From Ipomoea triloba (lineage: Eukaryota > Streptophyta > Magnoliopsida > Solanales > Convolvulaceae), in assembly GCF_003576645.1 (NCBI RefSeq), contig NC_044925.1, positions 9,504,200 through 9,568,199 of the forward strand: a DNA stretch of 64,000 nt. The letters run 5' to 3'. Positions 16,665 through 25,497 of the stretch are shown piece after piece. Every line of letters starts with the position of its first letter. Position 1 is the first letter of the stretch. The notes beneath the pieces were generated by a model. The model searched no databases. It saw nothing but the letters and a program-made list of their open reading frames with translations, and was not told the origin of the DNA. The position numbers and the translations under genes were made by a program.

Positions 16665-18181
16665 TGGATTTAACAGAAGAACAAATCCAACAAAAGATTA
16701 AACATAGTGAACACTTAATGAACTTACTTAATGAAGAACTAGAAAATAAAGTAGACACAAACATAATTGAAAAACTAAACCAAAACTTAGCAAAAAAAGA
16801 TATACTTCACCAATATCTGATGGATATTGAACAATTCAAAAAAGATTTTGTTGAAGAAACAAAATCAGAAACTGAACCAATGTCTGTCAAAAACTTTGCA
16901 GATATTGAAACAATAAACTCTAGACAAAATGAAGCAACTGCTTCATCACATCCTGCTACTTCTTATCCCAGAACTAATCCTGAACAAATGAGCTATAATT
17001 TGGGACATCCTCCCAGAAGAGCTGTAACTATTTATGACCAAAATAATCCTAACAGAAGAACTTTAGGAAAACAAATGCCTCATGAAGTACAAATACTCAG
17101 TAATGAACCAACTATACTTAACATAACTAGGGTTCATCCACAACTTTTCGATAACTATATTGAACAATGGACTGCACTTATAATAAGAGACTTTGAATCA
17201 AAACACCCTTACGTCAATGACGGAGAAGAAATGATTAAAATAGCTGAAAACTATTTAGGCGGAACTGCTAGAGCAGCATGGGAAGCCTTTAAAATAAAAT
17301 TTCCTGATAAGCTTGCAGAATTAGCAATGCAAGGAAATAGTATACACAACTTTGCTTACCAAATACACACACTTCTTACTGGAAGAGAAGCAAACACTGG
17401 CTTAACTATAAGACAAGCTGAAGCCATGAGAGATCTAGAACAAATCCAATTGTATGATTGGCATAAAGTTATAGATTTCTTAATAGACTTTTTATCACTA
17501 GCCTGCACCTCTGGAAACTATTTCTCTAAAGACTTAGGAGAAAGACTTTTTTCAAAATTACCTGGACCTTTAGGAAAAGAAATCCATGATTCCTGGAATT
17601 TAATACCTAAAGAAGAACTTTTTGATAACATGGGAACCAGAATTCAACATGTTATTAGTGAACTTAAGACTAGATGTACTTATATACAGATCCAGAGAGA
17701 CTTAAAACAAAAGAATGTAGGTTTTTGTAAAAATATCTACACTCCACAACAATATGGGAGACATCCTGATGATCCAACTCCCAGAAGACAACCTGCGAAA
17801 CCTAAAAGAAACTATGTAAAAAGAAAATACATAAGAAAATCAACTGCTAAAAAACCTTATCTCAATAAAGATAAGCATGTTACTAAGTACAATCCAAACA
17901 AAAACTACAAGAAAACAATAACTTGCTATGCTTGTCAAAAACCTGGACACTTATCCTCTGTTTGTCCAAACAGAAATAACTTATTTAATGAAGAAGCAAA
18001 CTTAGTAAACACCATTAATGAAGATATACTTGAAATTACTTCTGATATTTCAGATACTTCAGAAATTTGGAGTATATGTTCTTTGGAAGGATTTGAAACC
18101 AAAGAGGTTGAAATTCCTGAAGAAGAAGACTCACTTAATATCCTTATGGATAGACTAAATAATTGGAACTATGGAATGTAA
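16664..18181 (+). CDS. Capsid protein with zinc knuckle
   Basis: 505 aa. The N-terminal 70 residues are acidic and helical; the core is about 125-350; a strongly basic stretch at 374-418 precedes a CCHC zinc knuckle, CYACQKPGHLSSVC (C421, C424, H429, C434). The C-terminus is acidic (about 442-490). An acidic-core-basic-CCHC-acidic order is the classic caulimovirid capsid precursor, with terminal acidic parts usually removed by the viral protease. It overlaps Pol by 11 nt in another frame. The only complete capsid copy in the window. Confidence 0.93.
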   Translation: MDLTEEQIQQKIKHSEHLMNLLNEELENKVDTNIIEKLNQNLAKKDILHQYLMDIEQFKKDFVEETKSETEPMSVKNFADIETINSRQNEATASSHPATSYPRTNPEQMSYNLGHPPRRAVTIYDQNNPNRRTLGKQMPHEVQILSNEPTILNITRVHPQLFDNYIEQWTALIIRDFESKHPYVNDGEEMIKIAENYLGGTARAAWEAFKIKFPDKLAELAMQGNSIHNFAYQIHTLLTGREANTGLTIRQAEAMRDLEQIQLYDWHKVIDFLIDFLSLACTSGNYFSKDLGERLFSKLPGPLGKEIHDSWNLIPKEELFDNMGTRIQHVISELKTRCTYIQIQRDLKQKNVGFCKNIYTPQQYGRHPDDPTPRRQPAKPKRNYVKRKYIRKSTAKKPYLNKDKHVTKYNPNKNYKKTITCYACQKPGHLSSVCPNRNNLFNEEANLVNTINEDILEITSDISDTSEIWSICSLEGFETKEVEIPEEEDSLNILMDRLNNWNYGM

Positions 18182-20636
18182 ACATTCCTGGAAACATAGG
18201 TCAGGTAGCGACAACATTTGTTGTCATATCTGCAAATGGTATCCAGCCTTCGACAGAAGATGGAAATGCCAAACTTGTCTTAAACAAATTTGTAATAACT
18301 GTATTACAAAAAACTTCAACATACCTATCCCAGAAAATACTACACTTAATAATACTCAATGGGAAAACTTAAAGATAAGAACTTTGGAAAACCAAGTAAT
18401 TACTTTAGAAAACAAAATGGCTAAAATCGAAGAAAAACTTGAAAAAATACTTGAACTCTTAGAAAAAAGAAAACAAGTAATAACTGAAACTGATCTCAAA
18501 ATAACTGAGATAACTACTGAAGAACAAAACATAATTAATACTCAAACTGAAAAAACTTGTAGCACAAATATACCTTTGGTATGTAATAATACAAGAATAA
18601 CCCAAGTAATTATTCCATCCAAACTTTCAATACATGGAATAGATTTACTTGTACCAATACTTGTTGATACTGGAGCTACTTCTTCAACGATTGATTCTGG
18701 AATATTACCAGAAACAATTAAACAAAAAACTGTTAAAGTTACTCCTGTTAAATCTACTCAATTTGATGGTACTCAAGTATCCATAGATACTCAACTTAAA
18801 AATATACAAGCCAAATTTCAAACCAACTGCAATACTTGGTCAGAATCTTTTTATTGGCCAAAACTTTGGGTAAGAACACTTAAAAACCATAATGTTCCTG
18901 TAATTATGGGATTAGATTTCATACTTTATAATAATGGTCAAATGACCATTAACAAAGACTATTTAACTATTAGTAGGAATTGTTTCCAAATTCCTATTAT
19001 TTCAAACTTCCCTGCTAAGATCTTTGAAACTAAAATATTAGACTCTTGTAAATGCAGTAACAATAAAGATTGTAACTGTATAAATACTGAAGAATTACAA
19101 GATTTTCCAGAACATCTAGAGAATCTTGAGGGAATTGAATTAAACTTACATTTAGTAGAAACTACTAACTTCAAAAAAGAATTAAGAGAAAATGACTTAG
19201 AAAACTTAGTTAAAAGACTTGAAAAAATGGAAATTATAGGAGAGAATCCTGTAAAATTCTGGGAAAAGAACAAAACTGAATGTAAACTTGAAATCATTAA
19301 CCCAGACATAACTATTAAATCCCAAAACTTTAAATATGGACCTTGGGAACAAGATGAGTTTAAAATGCACATCGACCAACTTTTAAAACTTGGTATTATA
19401 GCAAGATCAACTTCTAGACACAGAACTCCTGCTTTTATTGTCCAGAAAGAAGCAGAAAAGAAACGTGGTCAATCCAGAATGGTATTCGACTACAGGAGAC
19501 TTAATGACAACACTTATGAAGATGGGTATTGCATCCCTGACAAAGATACTTTGATTAACAAAATACAAAATAGAAACTGGTTTTCAAAATTTGACTTGAA
19601 ATCTGGATTTTGGCAAATTAAAATGCATCCAGAGAGTATAGAATGGACAGCCTTTTCATGTCCATTAGGACTTTTTGAATGGAAAGTAATGCCATTTGGA
19701 CTTAAAAACGCTCCTCAAAAATTCCAAAGAATGATGGATGAATTTTTTAAGGATTGCTATGACTTTACTTGCATCTATATAGATGACATACTTGTTTTTT
19801 CAAAAACTAAAGAAGAGCATAGAGCTCATCTTTACACTATCTTTACTATTTTTGAAAAATATGGACTTATTGTTTCAAAAAAGAAAATGGAACTTTGCAA
19901 AAACCATATTTCTTTTTTAGGAGCTGAGATAGGAGAAGGCACTATTAAACTACAACCACATATTTCTAGGAAAATACTTGAATTCCCAGATAAACTTGAA
20001 AACTTAAAACAATTACAATCCTTTCTAGGATTAGTAAATTACACTAGACCTTATTTTAAAGATCTTGCAAAACTCACTACACCACTTTATAATAAATCAC
20101 AAACTAAAGGATATAGAAACTTTAATGACCAAGACATTAAAATTGTTCAACAAATAAAAGAAAAAATCCAACAACTTGAACCCATGGCTTTGCCATTAGA
20201 TTCAGACTACTTAATAGTACAAACTGATGGAAGTAAAGATGGATGGGGAGGAATACTTATTAAGAAACCAACTGAATACTCTCCTAAATCTACTGAAAAA
20301 CTCTGTAGATACACTTCTGGTGTATTTAGGGAAAAAGGATACTTAACTTCTATGGATTATGAACTACTTGCTATTATTTATGTCCTAGAAAAATTTGCAC
20401 TTTTTATACTTTCAAGAAAATTTTTTACTATAAGGACAGATTGCGAGTCCATAGTAAAATTTGCAGACACTAAAAACGAAAGGAAACTTACTGCAAACAG
20501 ATGGCTCAAATTCAGAGAATTTGTGCTAACCAGAGGTTTCCATATTAAATGGGAACATACTAAAGGAAAAGATAATAGACTTGCTGATATCCTTTCCAGA
20601 AACATTTTAGACTATAAACTTTATGATCCTCCATAA
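18171..20636 (+). CDS. Viral Pol polyprotein: protease, reverse transcriptase, RNase H (copy 2)
   Basis: Complete 821 aa. The N-terminus holds C18-x2-C21-x11-C33-x2-C36-x4-C41-x2-C44, a spacing known from badnaviruses and rice tungro bacilliform virus, plus additional C3, H5, H9, C17 and H19. Then come a coiled coil, protease (VDTGAT, Asp166), RT (Asp475; YIDD with Asp538/Asp539) and RNase H (Asp686, Glu731, Asp757, Asp806). The absence of an integrase domain agrees with Caulimoviridae, which integrate only by accident. Expression is probably by reinitiation or leaky scanning from the overlapping CP stop. Confidence 0.95.
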   Translation: MECKHSWKHRSGSDNICCHICKWYPAFDRRWKCQTCLKQICNNCITKNFNIPIPENTTLNNTQWENLKIRTLENQVITLENKMAKIEEKLEKILELLEKRKQVITETDLKITEITTEEQNIINTQTEKTCSTNIPLVCNNTRITQVIIPSKLSIHGIDLLVPILVDTGATSSTIDSGILPETIKQKTVKVTPVKSTQFDGTQVSIDTQLKNIQAKFQTNCNTWSESFYWPKLWVRTLKNHNVPVIMGLDFILYNNGQMTINKDYLTISRNCFQIPIISNFPAKIFETKILDSCKCSNNKDCNCINTEELQDFPEHLENLEGIELNLHLVETTNFKKELRENDLENLVKRLEKMEIIGENPVKFWEKNKTECKLEIINPDITIKSQNFKYGPWEQDEFKMHIDQLLKLGIIARSTSRHRTPAFIVQKEAEKKRGQSRMVFDYRRLNDNTYEDGYCIPDKDTLINKIQNRNWFSKFDLKSGFWQIKMHPESIEWTAFSCPLGLFEWKVMPFGLKNAPQKFQRMMDEFFKDCYDFTCIYIDDILVFSKTKEEHRAHLYTIFTIFEKYGLIVSKKKMELCKNHISFLGAEIGEGTIKLQPHISRKILEFPDKLENLKQLQSFLGLVNYTRPYFKDLAKLTTPLYNKSQTKGYRNFNDQDIKIVQQIKEKIQQLEPMALPLDSDYLIVQTDGSKDGWGGILIKKPTEYSPKSTEKLCRYTSGVFREKGYLTSMDYELLAIIYVLEKFALFILSRKFFTIRTDCESIVKFADTKNERKLTANRWLKFREFVLTRGFHIKWEHTKGKDNRLADILSRNILDYKLYDPP

Positions 20637-20687
20637 ATCATTTTAACAATTTGTCTAAAGTTTTGCAGAACTTTTCTAGACTTTACT

Positions 20688-22196
20688 ATGGAGAAAACTT
20701 TCAAGGTGGACAGGTATGAACTTGCTGTTATTCCTGAAAGGAATCAGTTCAAAACTCCACTTCGTGAGAAACTTACTGAAGAAGAGCAATGCTTGGTTGA
20801 CAATATTTGGAGCTTGTCAACTATAGCCCAATCCTCCGGAAGGAAGGCTACTTGCGTAAACTACTTAATTCAACTTTTGGTCTCTGGAAGGCATAAGACC
20901 AAGAAACCATTTACTTGTTATGCACTTTATACTGGTAAGAATGCTGGTTTATACTTAACTTGGGAAGAAATGATCACTGAACTTGAGGAACTTAAGAAAG
21001 ATCTAAAGTCTGGAAATCCTTCTTATAAAGGATATTACAGTATTGAGGAAGCTACTTCTATGCTAACTCAAAGGTTTGGAAATGATTTTGTGGTTTCTGA
21101 ACAGGTACTTAGGTATAAAGAATACCTAAAACACTTGGATCAGTTCTCTGATCAGGAACTTCTGAAAAACTTAGAAACTGGAGCTTCCAGCTCAATGAAA
21201 CTTCAGAGGTTTGAACCTCAAACTCCCAGAAAGAAACTTGAGAACACTTTCTCAGAAGTGATGAAAACTTCCTTGAAACTTAAGGAAAAGGAGATTCCTT
21301 CACTTGGAAAGATCCCAACTCCAGCCGTTTCCCTCAAAACTATCACTTCCCCTTCACTAACCAAAACTCCAGTCTCTCTTGGAGAATGTTCTTTAAAAAC
21401 TTTTGCTTTACTCCAAGAATGCCTGGCTCAAATCGCCAACTCAGGCATTTCAACTCCTGGAATCTCAATTTCTTGGGATTTCAATTATAACCTTTACAAA
21501 ACTTGTTCTTTACTTTTTCCAGATTGTCCAGAAAACCAACAGTCTGATGATTTCGAATGCCTTTGTAAACTTGAGTTTGCCATTAGAAGAGCTAGACTTC
21601 TTATTCCTGGGTTTAAACCTTTTAAATTTCAGGATTATCCAGTTAACTTTTCTACACTTTTAAAACATGGATTGGTTAAGTCAGCCAATATTTCCCCACT
21701 CCATGAATTTTCTGGAATACTTCCAGAAATGCTGGCAGAAACTTTTGAAACTATTATCCCTGAATTTCCCAAAAAATTCAGATTGGATTTCACTTCCCTT
21801 TACCCAGACTTCAAAGAAAATAAACCTGCATATCATTTACTAGAAGTGAACTTCCATAAGGTGGATGATGAATACAAGGACTTCGAACCAGAACACCAAC
21901 ATCCCAAGGCCTTGAAACTGGAAGAAACAATGGAAATACAACTTGACCAGGCCAGAGCCAAGATACTTGCTGAAAACTTCAACTGGACAAAATACAGATT
22001 TGCCAACAAAAACATACTTAGAGAAGATTCCCAAGGGAAAATCTACTGTGATCCAAGCATCGGATCAAGATACTTTTTTCCATTTGAAGTCACTCACTCC
22101 AATCCAAGACTTGTCAACTCCTACAAGAGAAGGATCAGGAGAGTACTGCCAAGAACTTTGTCTTCTTCCGAATCAGAAGATATGAATATAACTTGA
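20688..22196 (+). CDS. Transactivator/viroplasmin-like protein (copy 2)
   Basis: 502 aa, differing at one residue from copy 1 (Leu in place of Pro near residue 106). The viroplasmin-type domain at residues 73-131, the Pro/Thr-rich hinge and the basic tail are preserved. It is followed by the same promoter region as copy 1, so in the tandem array each TAV gene sits upstream of the promoter of the next unit. Confidence 0.88.
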   Translation: MEKTFKVDRYELAVIPERNQFKTPLREKLTEEEQCLVDNIWSLSTIAQSSGRKATCVNYLIQLLVSGRHKTKKPFTCYALYTGKNAGLYLTWEEMITELEELKKDLKSGNPSYKGYYSIEEATSMLTQRFGNDFVVSEQVLRYKEYLKHLDQFSDQELLKNLETGASSSMKLQRFEPQTPRKKLENTFSEVMKTSLKLKEKEIPSLGKIPTPAVSLKTITSPSLTKTPVSLGECSLKTFALLQECLAQIANSGISTPGISISWDFNYNLYKTCSLLFPDCPENQQSDDFECLCKLEFAIRRARLLIPGFKPFKFQDYPVNFSTLLKHGLVKSANISPLHEFSGILPEMLAETFETIIPEFPKKFRLDFTSLYPDFKENKPAYHLLEVNFHKVDDEYKDFEPEHQHPKALKLEETMEIQLDQARAKILAENFNWTKYRFANKNILREDSQGKIYCDPSIGSRYFFPFEVTHSNPRLVNSYKRRIRRVLPRTLSSSESEDMNIT

Positions 22197-22439
22197 GAAG
22201 ACATCACTACTTTACTTTGGCTAAGATAAGGGGGCCTGTCCCTTTCAACTTTTCTTTAACTGTACTACTTTTGCTGTACACTTTTTGACTATGGGGTAAG
22301 GAGATAAGATTCCTTATCTTTCTGTCACTTCGACCGAAGATATGAGATAAGATTACATCTTATCTTCGGTATGTCAATAATGTAATTAGTAGACAGCTGT
22401 AAAGGTAGTTCTAGGTTCTTCTTCTTCCTTCTATATAAG
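22197..22439 (+). promoter_or_regulatory. Pregenomic-RNA promoter with TATA box (copy 2)
   Basis: TATATAAG at 22432-22439; nested palindrome at 22333-22370; purine tract with GGGGG near 22223-22234. A transcript from here would read the mini-ORF genes of the last partial unit and then run into the TA tract, so it cannot be a full pregenome unless it starts from copy 1. Confidence 0.7.
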
Positions 22440-22490
22440 GAGAAGCTTGTACATTTGTAAAAAACACACGAAAAATACCAGCAAATATCA

Positions 22491-22526
22491 ATGAAAAACT
22501 CTTTTCAGAAAACACTTCACTTCTAA
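22491..22526 (+). CDS. Leader short ORF, 11 codons (copy 2)
   Basis: Same position and length as 13186-13221, with one amino-acid change (Pro to Ser). Preserved length and stop position next to the hairpin base are what the shunt model expects, though divergence between the copies is too low to prove selection. Confidence 0.58.
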   Translation: MKNSFQKTLHF

Positions 22527-22545
22527 AAACTTTCTTCTTTTCTCT

Positions 22546-22932
22546 GCAAACCAGATTGCTACTAAGAGGTAATATTACTTAAACCAGATCTCTTTACTTT
22601 GTGTTTGTTCTTATTATTATGCTTTATTGTTCTTATTGTTCATATTTAAAAGACGTAAATCCTGCTTGAGCCGAAGCAACCTGTGTAGTCTAAGTTTATA
22701 TGTCAGGTAGAGAAAGTACCCAGGTGGGGAAAAGAGAAACCTGAGTCTGAATACTTAGATGTTGTTAAGGTTGTAGACGGAGGGTCATGGGATCCTTTGG
22801 TTAGTAGGTTAGGGATGATAAGGTGAAAATAAAAAGAACAAATCTGATAATAAAGCAATAAAAGTAAGAACAAACATAAACTAAAAAGATCTAGATAAGT
22901 AATAAAACTCTTAGTACAGCAACCTGTGATGC
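22546..22932 (+). promoter_or_regulatory. Long RNA leader hairpin (copy 2)
   Basis: Copy of the 13241-13627 structure, with both arms present and no disruptive change noticed. Confidence 0.68.
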
Positions 22933-23005
22933 AAGAGAGAAGAAGAATCTTCAAACCAGAAGGTTTTTATAAAACTTAAACTTCTTAAAAAACTTATTTA
23001 TCATC

Positions 23006-23518
23006 ATGGATAAAAAACTTATTCAACAATACTTTGGAAGTACTAAAAACTTTTTAACTGAGAAGATACATCAGGAAACTGATGAAATCCATACTTTTTA
23101 TCAAGACCCAAATTCAGAAACATACTTTGACTACAACATCACTGTACCAAATCATAACTTAATTAAACAAGGATTAGACAAAACTTTCCCTACAGAAATC
23201 TCAAATACTATACTTTCAAAGTTAGAATTTCAAACCTTCCAAGAAACCTTATGTCTAGATTCAATTACAGAATCTACTGGTCAACTTTTTGAAAAACACG
23301 AACTAGAACTTAAACTCAAAGAATTATCCCACTTTGTAATTACTTCAAATCACATATCAGACTTCAGAGGTTTCCTTAGACCTTTTGAGGTAAACGCCAC
23401 TTACCACCTTGGTAACAAACTCCAAATTTTCAACTTTCCCACTTATAATAATCATCATGAGACTGATGATTGGGATAGGAGACACTGGAATTATTCCAGT
23501 GGACCAGAGACAGACTAA
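23006..23518 (+). CDS. Unknown 170-aa protein upstream of the primer-binding site (copy 2)
   Basis: Identical amino-acid sequence to 13701-14213. Function unknown; lies between leader hairpin and primer-binding site. Confidence 0.72.
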   Translation: MDKKLIQQYFGSTKNFLTEKIHQETDEIHTFYQDPNSETYFDYNITVPNHNLIKQGLDKTFPTEISNTILSKLEFQTFQETLCLDSITESTGQLFEKHELELKLKELSHFVITSNHISDFRGFLRPFEVNATYHLGNKLQIFNFPTYNNHHETDDWDRRHWNYSSGPETD

Positions 23519-23580
23519 AACTTTATAAACCTTTACTAAAGGCATACTCCACTCCTGCGGGAGCATACCCCCCCCCCACT

Positions 23581-23592
23581 TGGTATCAGAGC
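23581..23592 (+). promoter_or_regulatory. tRNA-Met primer-binding site (copy 2)
   Basis: TGGTATCAGAGC, preceded by a C-run as in copy 1. A full viral genome length (9304 bp) lies between the two primer sites, so the array contains one complete circular-map equivalent. Confidence 0.92.
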
Positions 23593-23615
23593 TTTTACGA
23601 TTTCTGAGACACAAA

Positions 23616-23825
23616 ATGGAATATACTTATTTTGATACCTTTATTGTCATGAAAAGACAATATAAAGAAGTCATAAGACAACTTAAGATATACAGACCTC
23701 TTGTTGAAGAAAATCCAAACTTTAGCAAGAAAAACCTTTATGATAGACACTGTTATTATGCTTACAAACATTTACTTAAAGAAAAAACTTATTTTGAAAG
23801 ACTTTTTGCAAAAATAACTCATTAA
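23616..23825 (+). CDS. Viral mini-ORF 1 (copy 2)
   Basis: 69 aa from the ATG at 23616. A few substitutions from 14318-14527 (Ile for Thr near residue 10, Lys for Arg near 17), with the LFAKITH tail kept. Confidence 0.62.
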   Translation: MEYTYFDTFIVMKRQYKEVIRQLKIYRPLVEENPNFSKKNLYDRHCYYAYKHLLKEKTYFERLFAKITH

Positions 23826-23826
23826 T

Positions 23827-24030
23827 ATGGATACTCCTAGGTATTCTGGAAACACTTTTCTTGTAAATATCAAGCATGCCAAGGCAAGCCTTGATTATTT
23901 ATATAGACAACTTAGAAATTTTGAACTTGAGATACAAGACCCAATTGCTTTTAGACAACACCCTTACCAAAAAGCTTTGGTAAGATCTATAAGAGCTACT
24001 AGAAGCCTTATAACTGAATTTACAGATTGA
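23827..24030 (+). CDS. Viral mini-ORF 2 (copy 2)
   Basis: 67 aa, identical in protein sequence to 14529-14732. Confidence 0.62.
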   Translation: MDTPRYSGNTFLVNIKHAKASLDYLYRQLRNFELEIQDPIAFRQHPYQKALVRSIRATRSLITEFTD

Positions 24031-24042
24031 TAAAACTTTTTT

Positions 24043-24252
24043 ATGAACTTTTTCGAAAGAAAATCAAACTTGAAACTTTACCACAAATATTTTACTTCTC
24101 AAATGAAACAACACAAACAAGTTCTGAAAAACTTTGACTCTATTCCAAACAAGGAGTTAGATCCTTATTATACACAAACTTTACTTTATTATACTGAGAC
24201 AAAAGAAACTGTGAAAGAAATTGAAGATCTTCTTTCAAAAATAATATGCTAA
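24043..24252 (+). CDS. Viral mini-ORF 3 (copy 2)
   Basis: 69 aa, same protein as 14745-14954, with only silent changes noticed. Confidence 0.62.
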   Translation: MNFFERKSNLKLYHKYFTSQMKQHKQVLKNFDSIPNKELDPYYTQTLLYYTETKETVKEIEDLLSKIIC

Positions 24253-24253
24253 A

Positions 24254-24487
24254 ATGCTTTACGCAGAAATGATAGCTACTTTGCAGTTAGAAAACTTAAA
24301 CTACTTTGAGTTAATAGAAACATTAAAATTTCTTATTAACCATCATAGAGCTCAAACTTTAATATACAAAGAAATAACCACTGATATACCACATGATGAC
24401 TACTACTATACTTGTTTACATGAATATAACTTCCACAACTGGATGTATAACATGTCAGTAAGCCTTATGTCAACTCTTATCTGTTAA
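24254..24487 (+). CDS. Viral mini-ORF 4 (copy 2)
   Basis: 77 aa with several substitutions from 14956-15189 (for example Leu2 for Ile, NMSVSL for KISVNL near the end). This part of the array is more diverged than Pol or TAV, and the frame remains open. Confidence 0.65.
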   Translation: MLYAEMIATLQLENLNYFELIETLKFLINHHRAQTLIYKEITTDIPHDDYYYTCLHEYNFHNWMYNMSVSLMSTLIC

Positions 24488-24488
24488 T

Positions 24489-24636
24489 ATGAGTTTAAGA
24501 GAAATAATAGCAGAACTGCAACTAGGACACTTAAACTTAAGTTATCCTGAAGCAATCAAAGAACTTAAATCACAGCTGTATCACCATAGAAACTTTGCAA
24601 AAATATACAACTTTATCATAAAAGATTATGATGATT
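24489..24636 (+). pseudogene. Viral mini-ORF 5, truncated by the TA tract
   Basis: The first 49 codons match mini-ORF 5 (15191-15436) with changes at residues 2, 4, 6 and 13. The match stops after 'gattatgatgatt' at about 24636, and the frame runs on into Ile/Tyr repeats encoded by (TA)n. The tail with the conserved cysteine is lost. This is the right-hand viral/host junction. Confidence 0.85.
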
Positions 24637-24740
24637 GTATATATCTATATATATATATACATATATATGTATATATATATATGTATGTGTGTATGTATAT
24701 ATCTATATATATATATACACACACACGTATATATATATAC

Positions 24741-24773
<33 letters not shown>

Positions 24774-24869
24774 AACATATATATATACATATGTATATAT
24801 ACGTGTATGTTTATATATATATATATATATATATACATACGTGTATATATATATACACATACGTGTATA

Positions 24870-24909
<40 letters not shown>

Positions 24910-25263
24910 CATACGTGTATATATATATACACATACGTGTATATATATATATATATATATATACATATATGTATATTTATGTACATATATATAAATATGT
25001 ATACATATATATATATGCACATATATATGCACATATATATATACATATATATATATGTACATATATATATGTACATATATATATGTACATATATATATGT
25101 ACATATATATATATACATATACATATATAGATACATACATACATATATTTATATATATACATATATAGATACATATATACATATGTATGTATATATGTAT
25201 ATGTATGTGTGTATGTATGTATGTATATATCTATATGTGTATATATATATATATGTGTAGATA

Positions 25264-25313
<50 letters not shown>

Positions 25314-25314
25314 N

Positions 25315-25408
<94 letters not shown>

Positions 25409-25497
25409 TATATATGTATATATGTATATGTATATATATAGGTATATATCTATATTTATATATATATGTACATATATATATACATATATATGTATAT
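24637..25497. repeat. (TA)n / TATG / TACA microsatellite tract at the viral integration edge
   Basis: About 860 bp of TA with interspersed GTATG, CACAC and ACGTG motifs and one ambiguous N at 25314. The viral copy stops at its left edge. Tyr/Ile ORFs over it are artefacts. Its continuation lies beyond the solo LTR at 28326-28770. Confidence 0.95.

Larger units (their letters stand above)
8852..24636 (+). mobile_element. Endogenous pararetrovirus (Caulimoviridae), tandem head-to-tail copies
   Basis: Corresponding features recur at an offset of 9304-9305 bp: Pol start 8866/18171, TAV start 11383/20688, 170-aa ORF 13701/23006, primer-binding site 14277/23581. No LTRs and no integrase are present, but a 30K movement protein, zinc-knuckle capsid, protease-RT-RNase H and viroplasmin are, which defines Caulimoviridae. 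The left end abuts a 1000-N gap and the right end stops abruptly in a (TA)n tract. Unit length near 9.3 kb with many separate ORFs recalls soymovirus or rosadnavirus layouts; that placement is inference. The two copies are nearly identical, with one amino-acid change in TAV and about eight in Pol, so the array is recent or homogenised. Confidence 0.95.

Noticed and set aside
8852..24636. Interpretation of the array as an LTR retrotransposon
   Set aside because: No LTRs and no integrase; presence of a movement protein, viroplasmin and tRNA-Met primer site in a circularly permuted unit identifies a caulimovirid.
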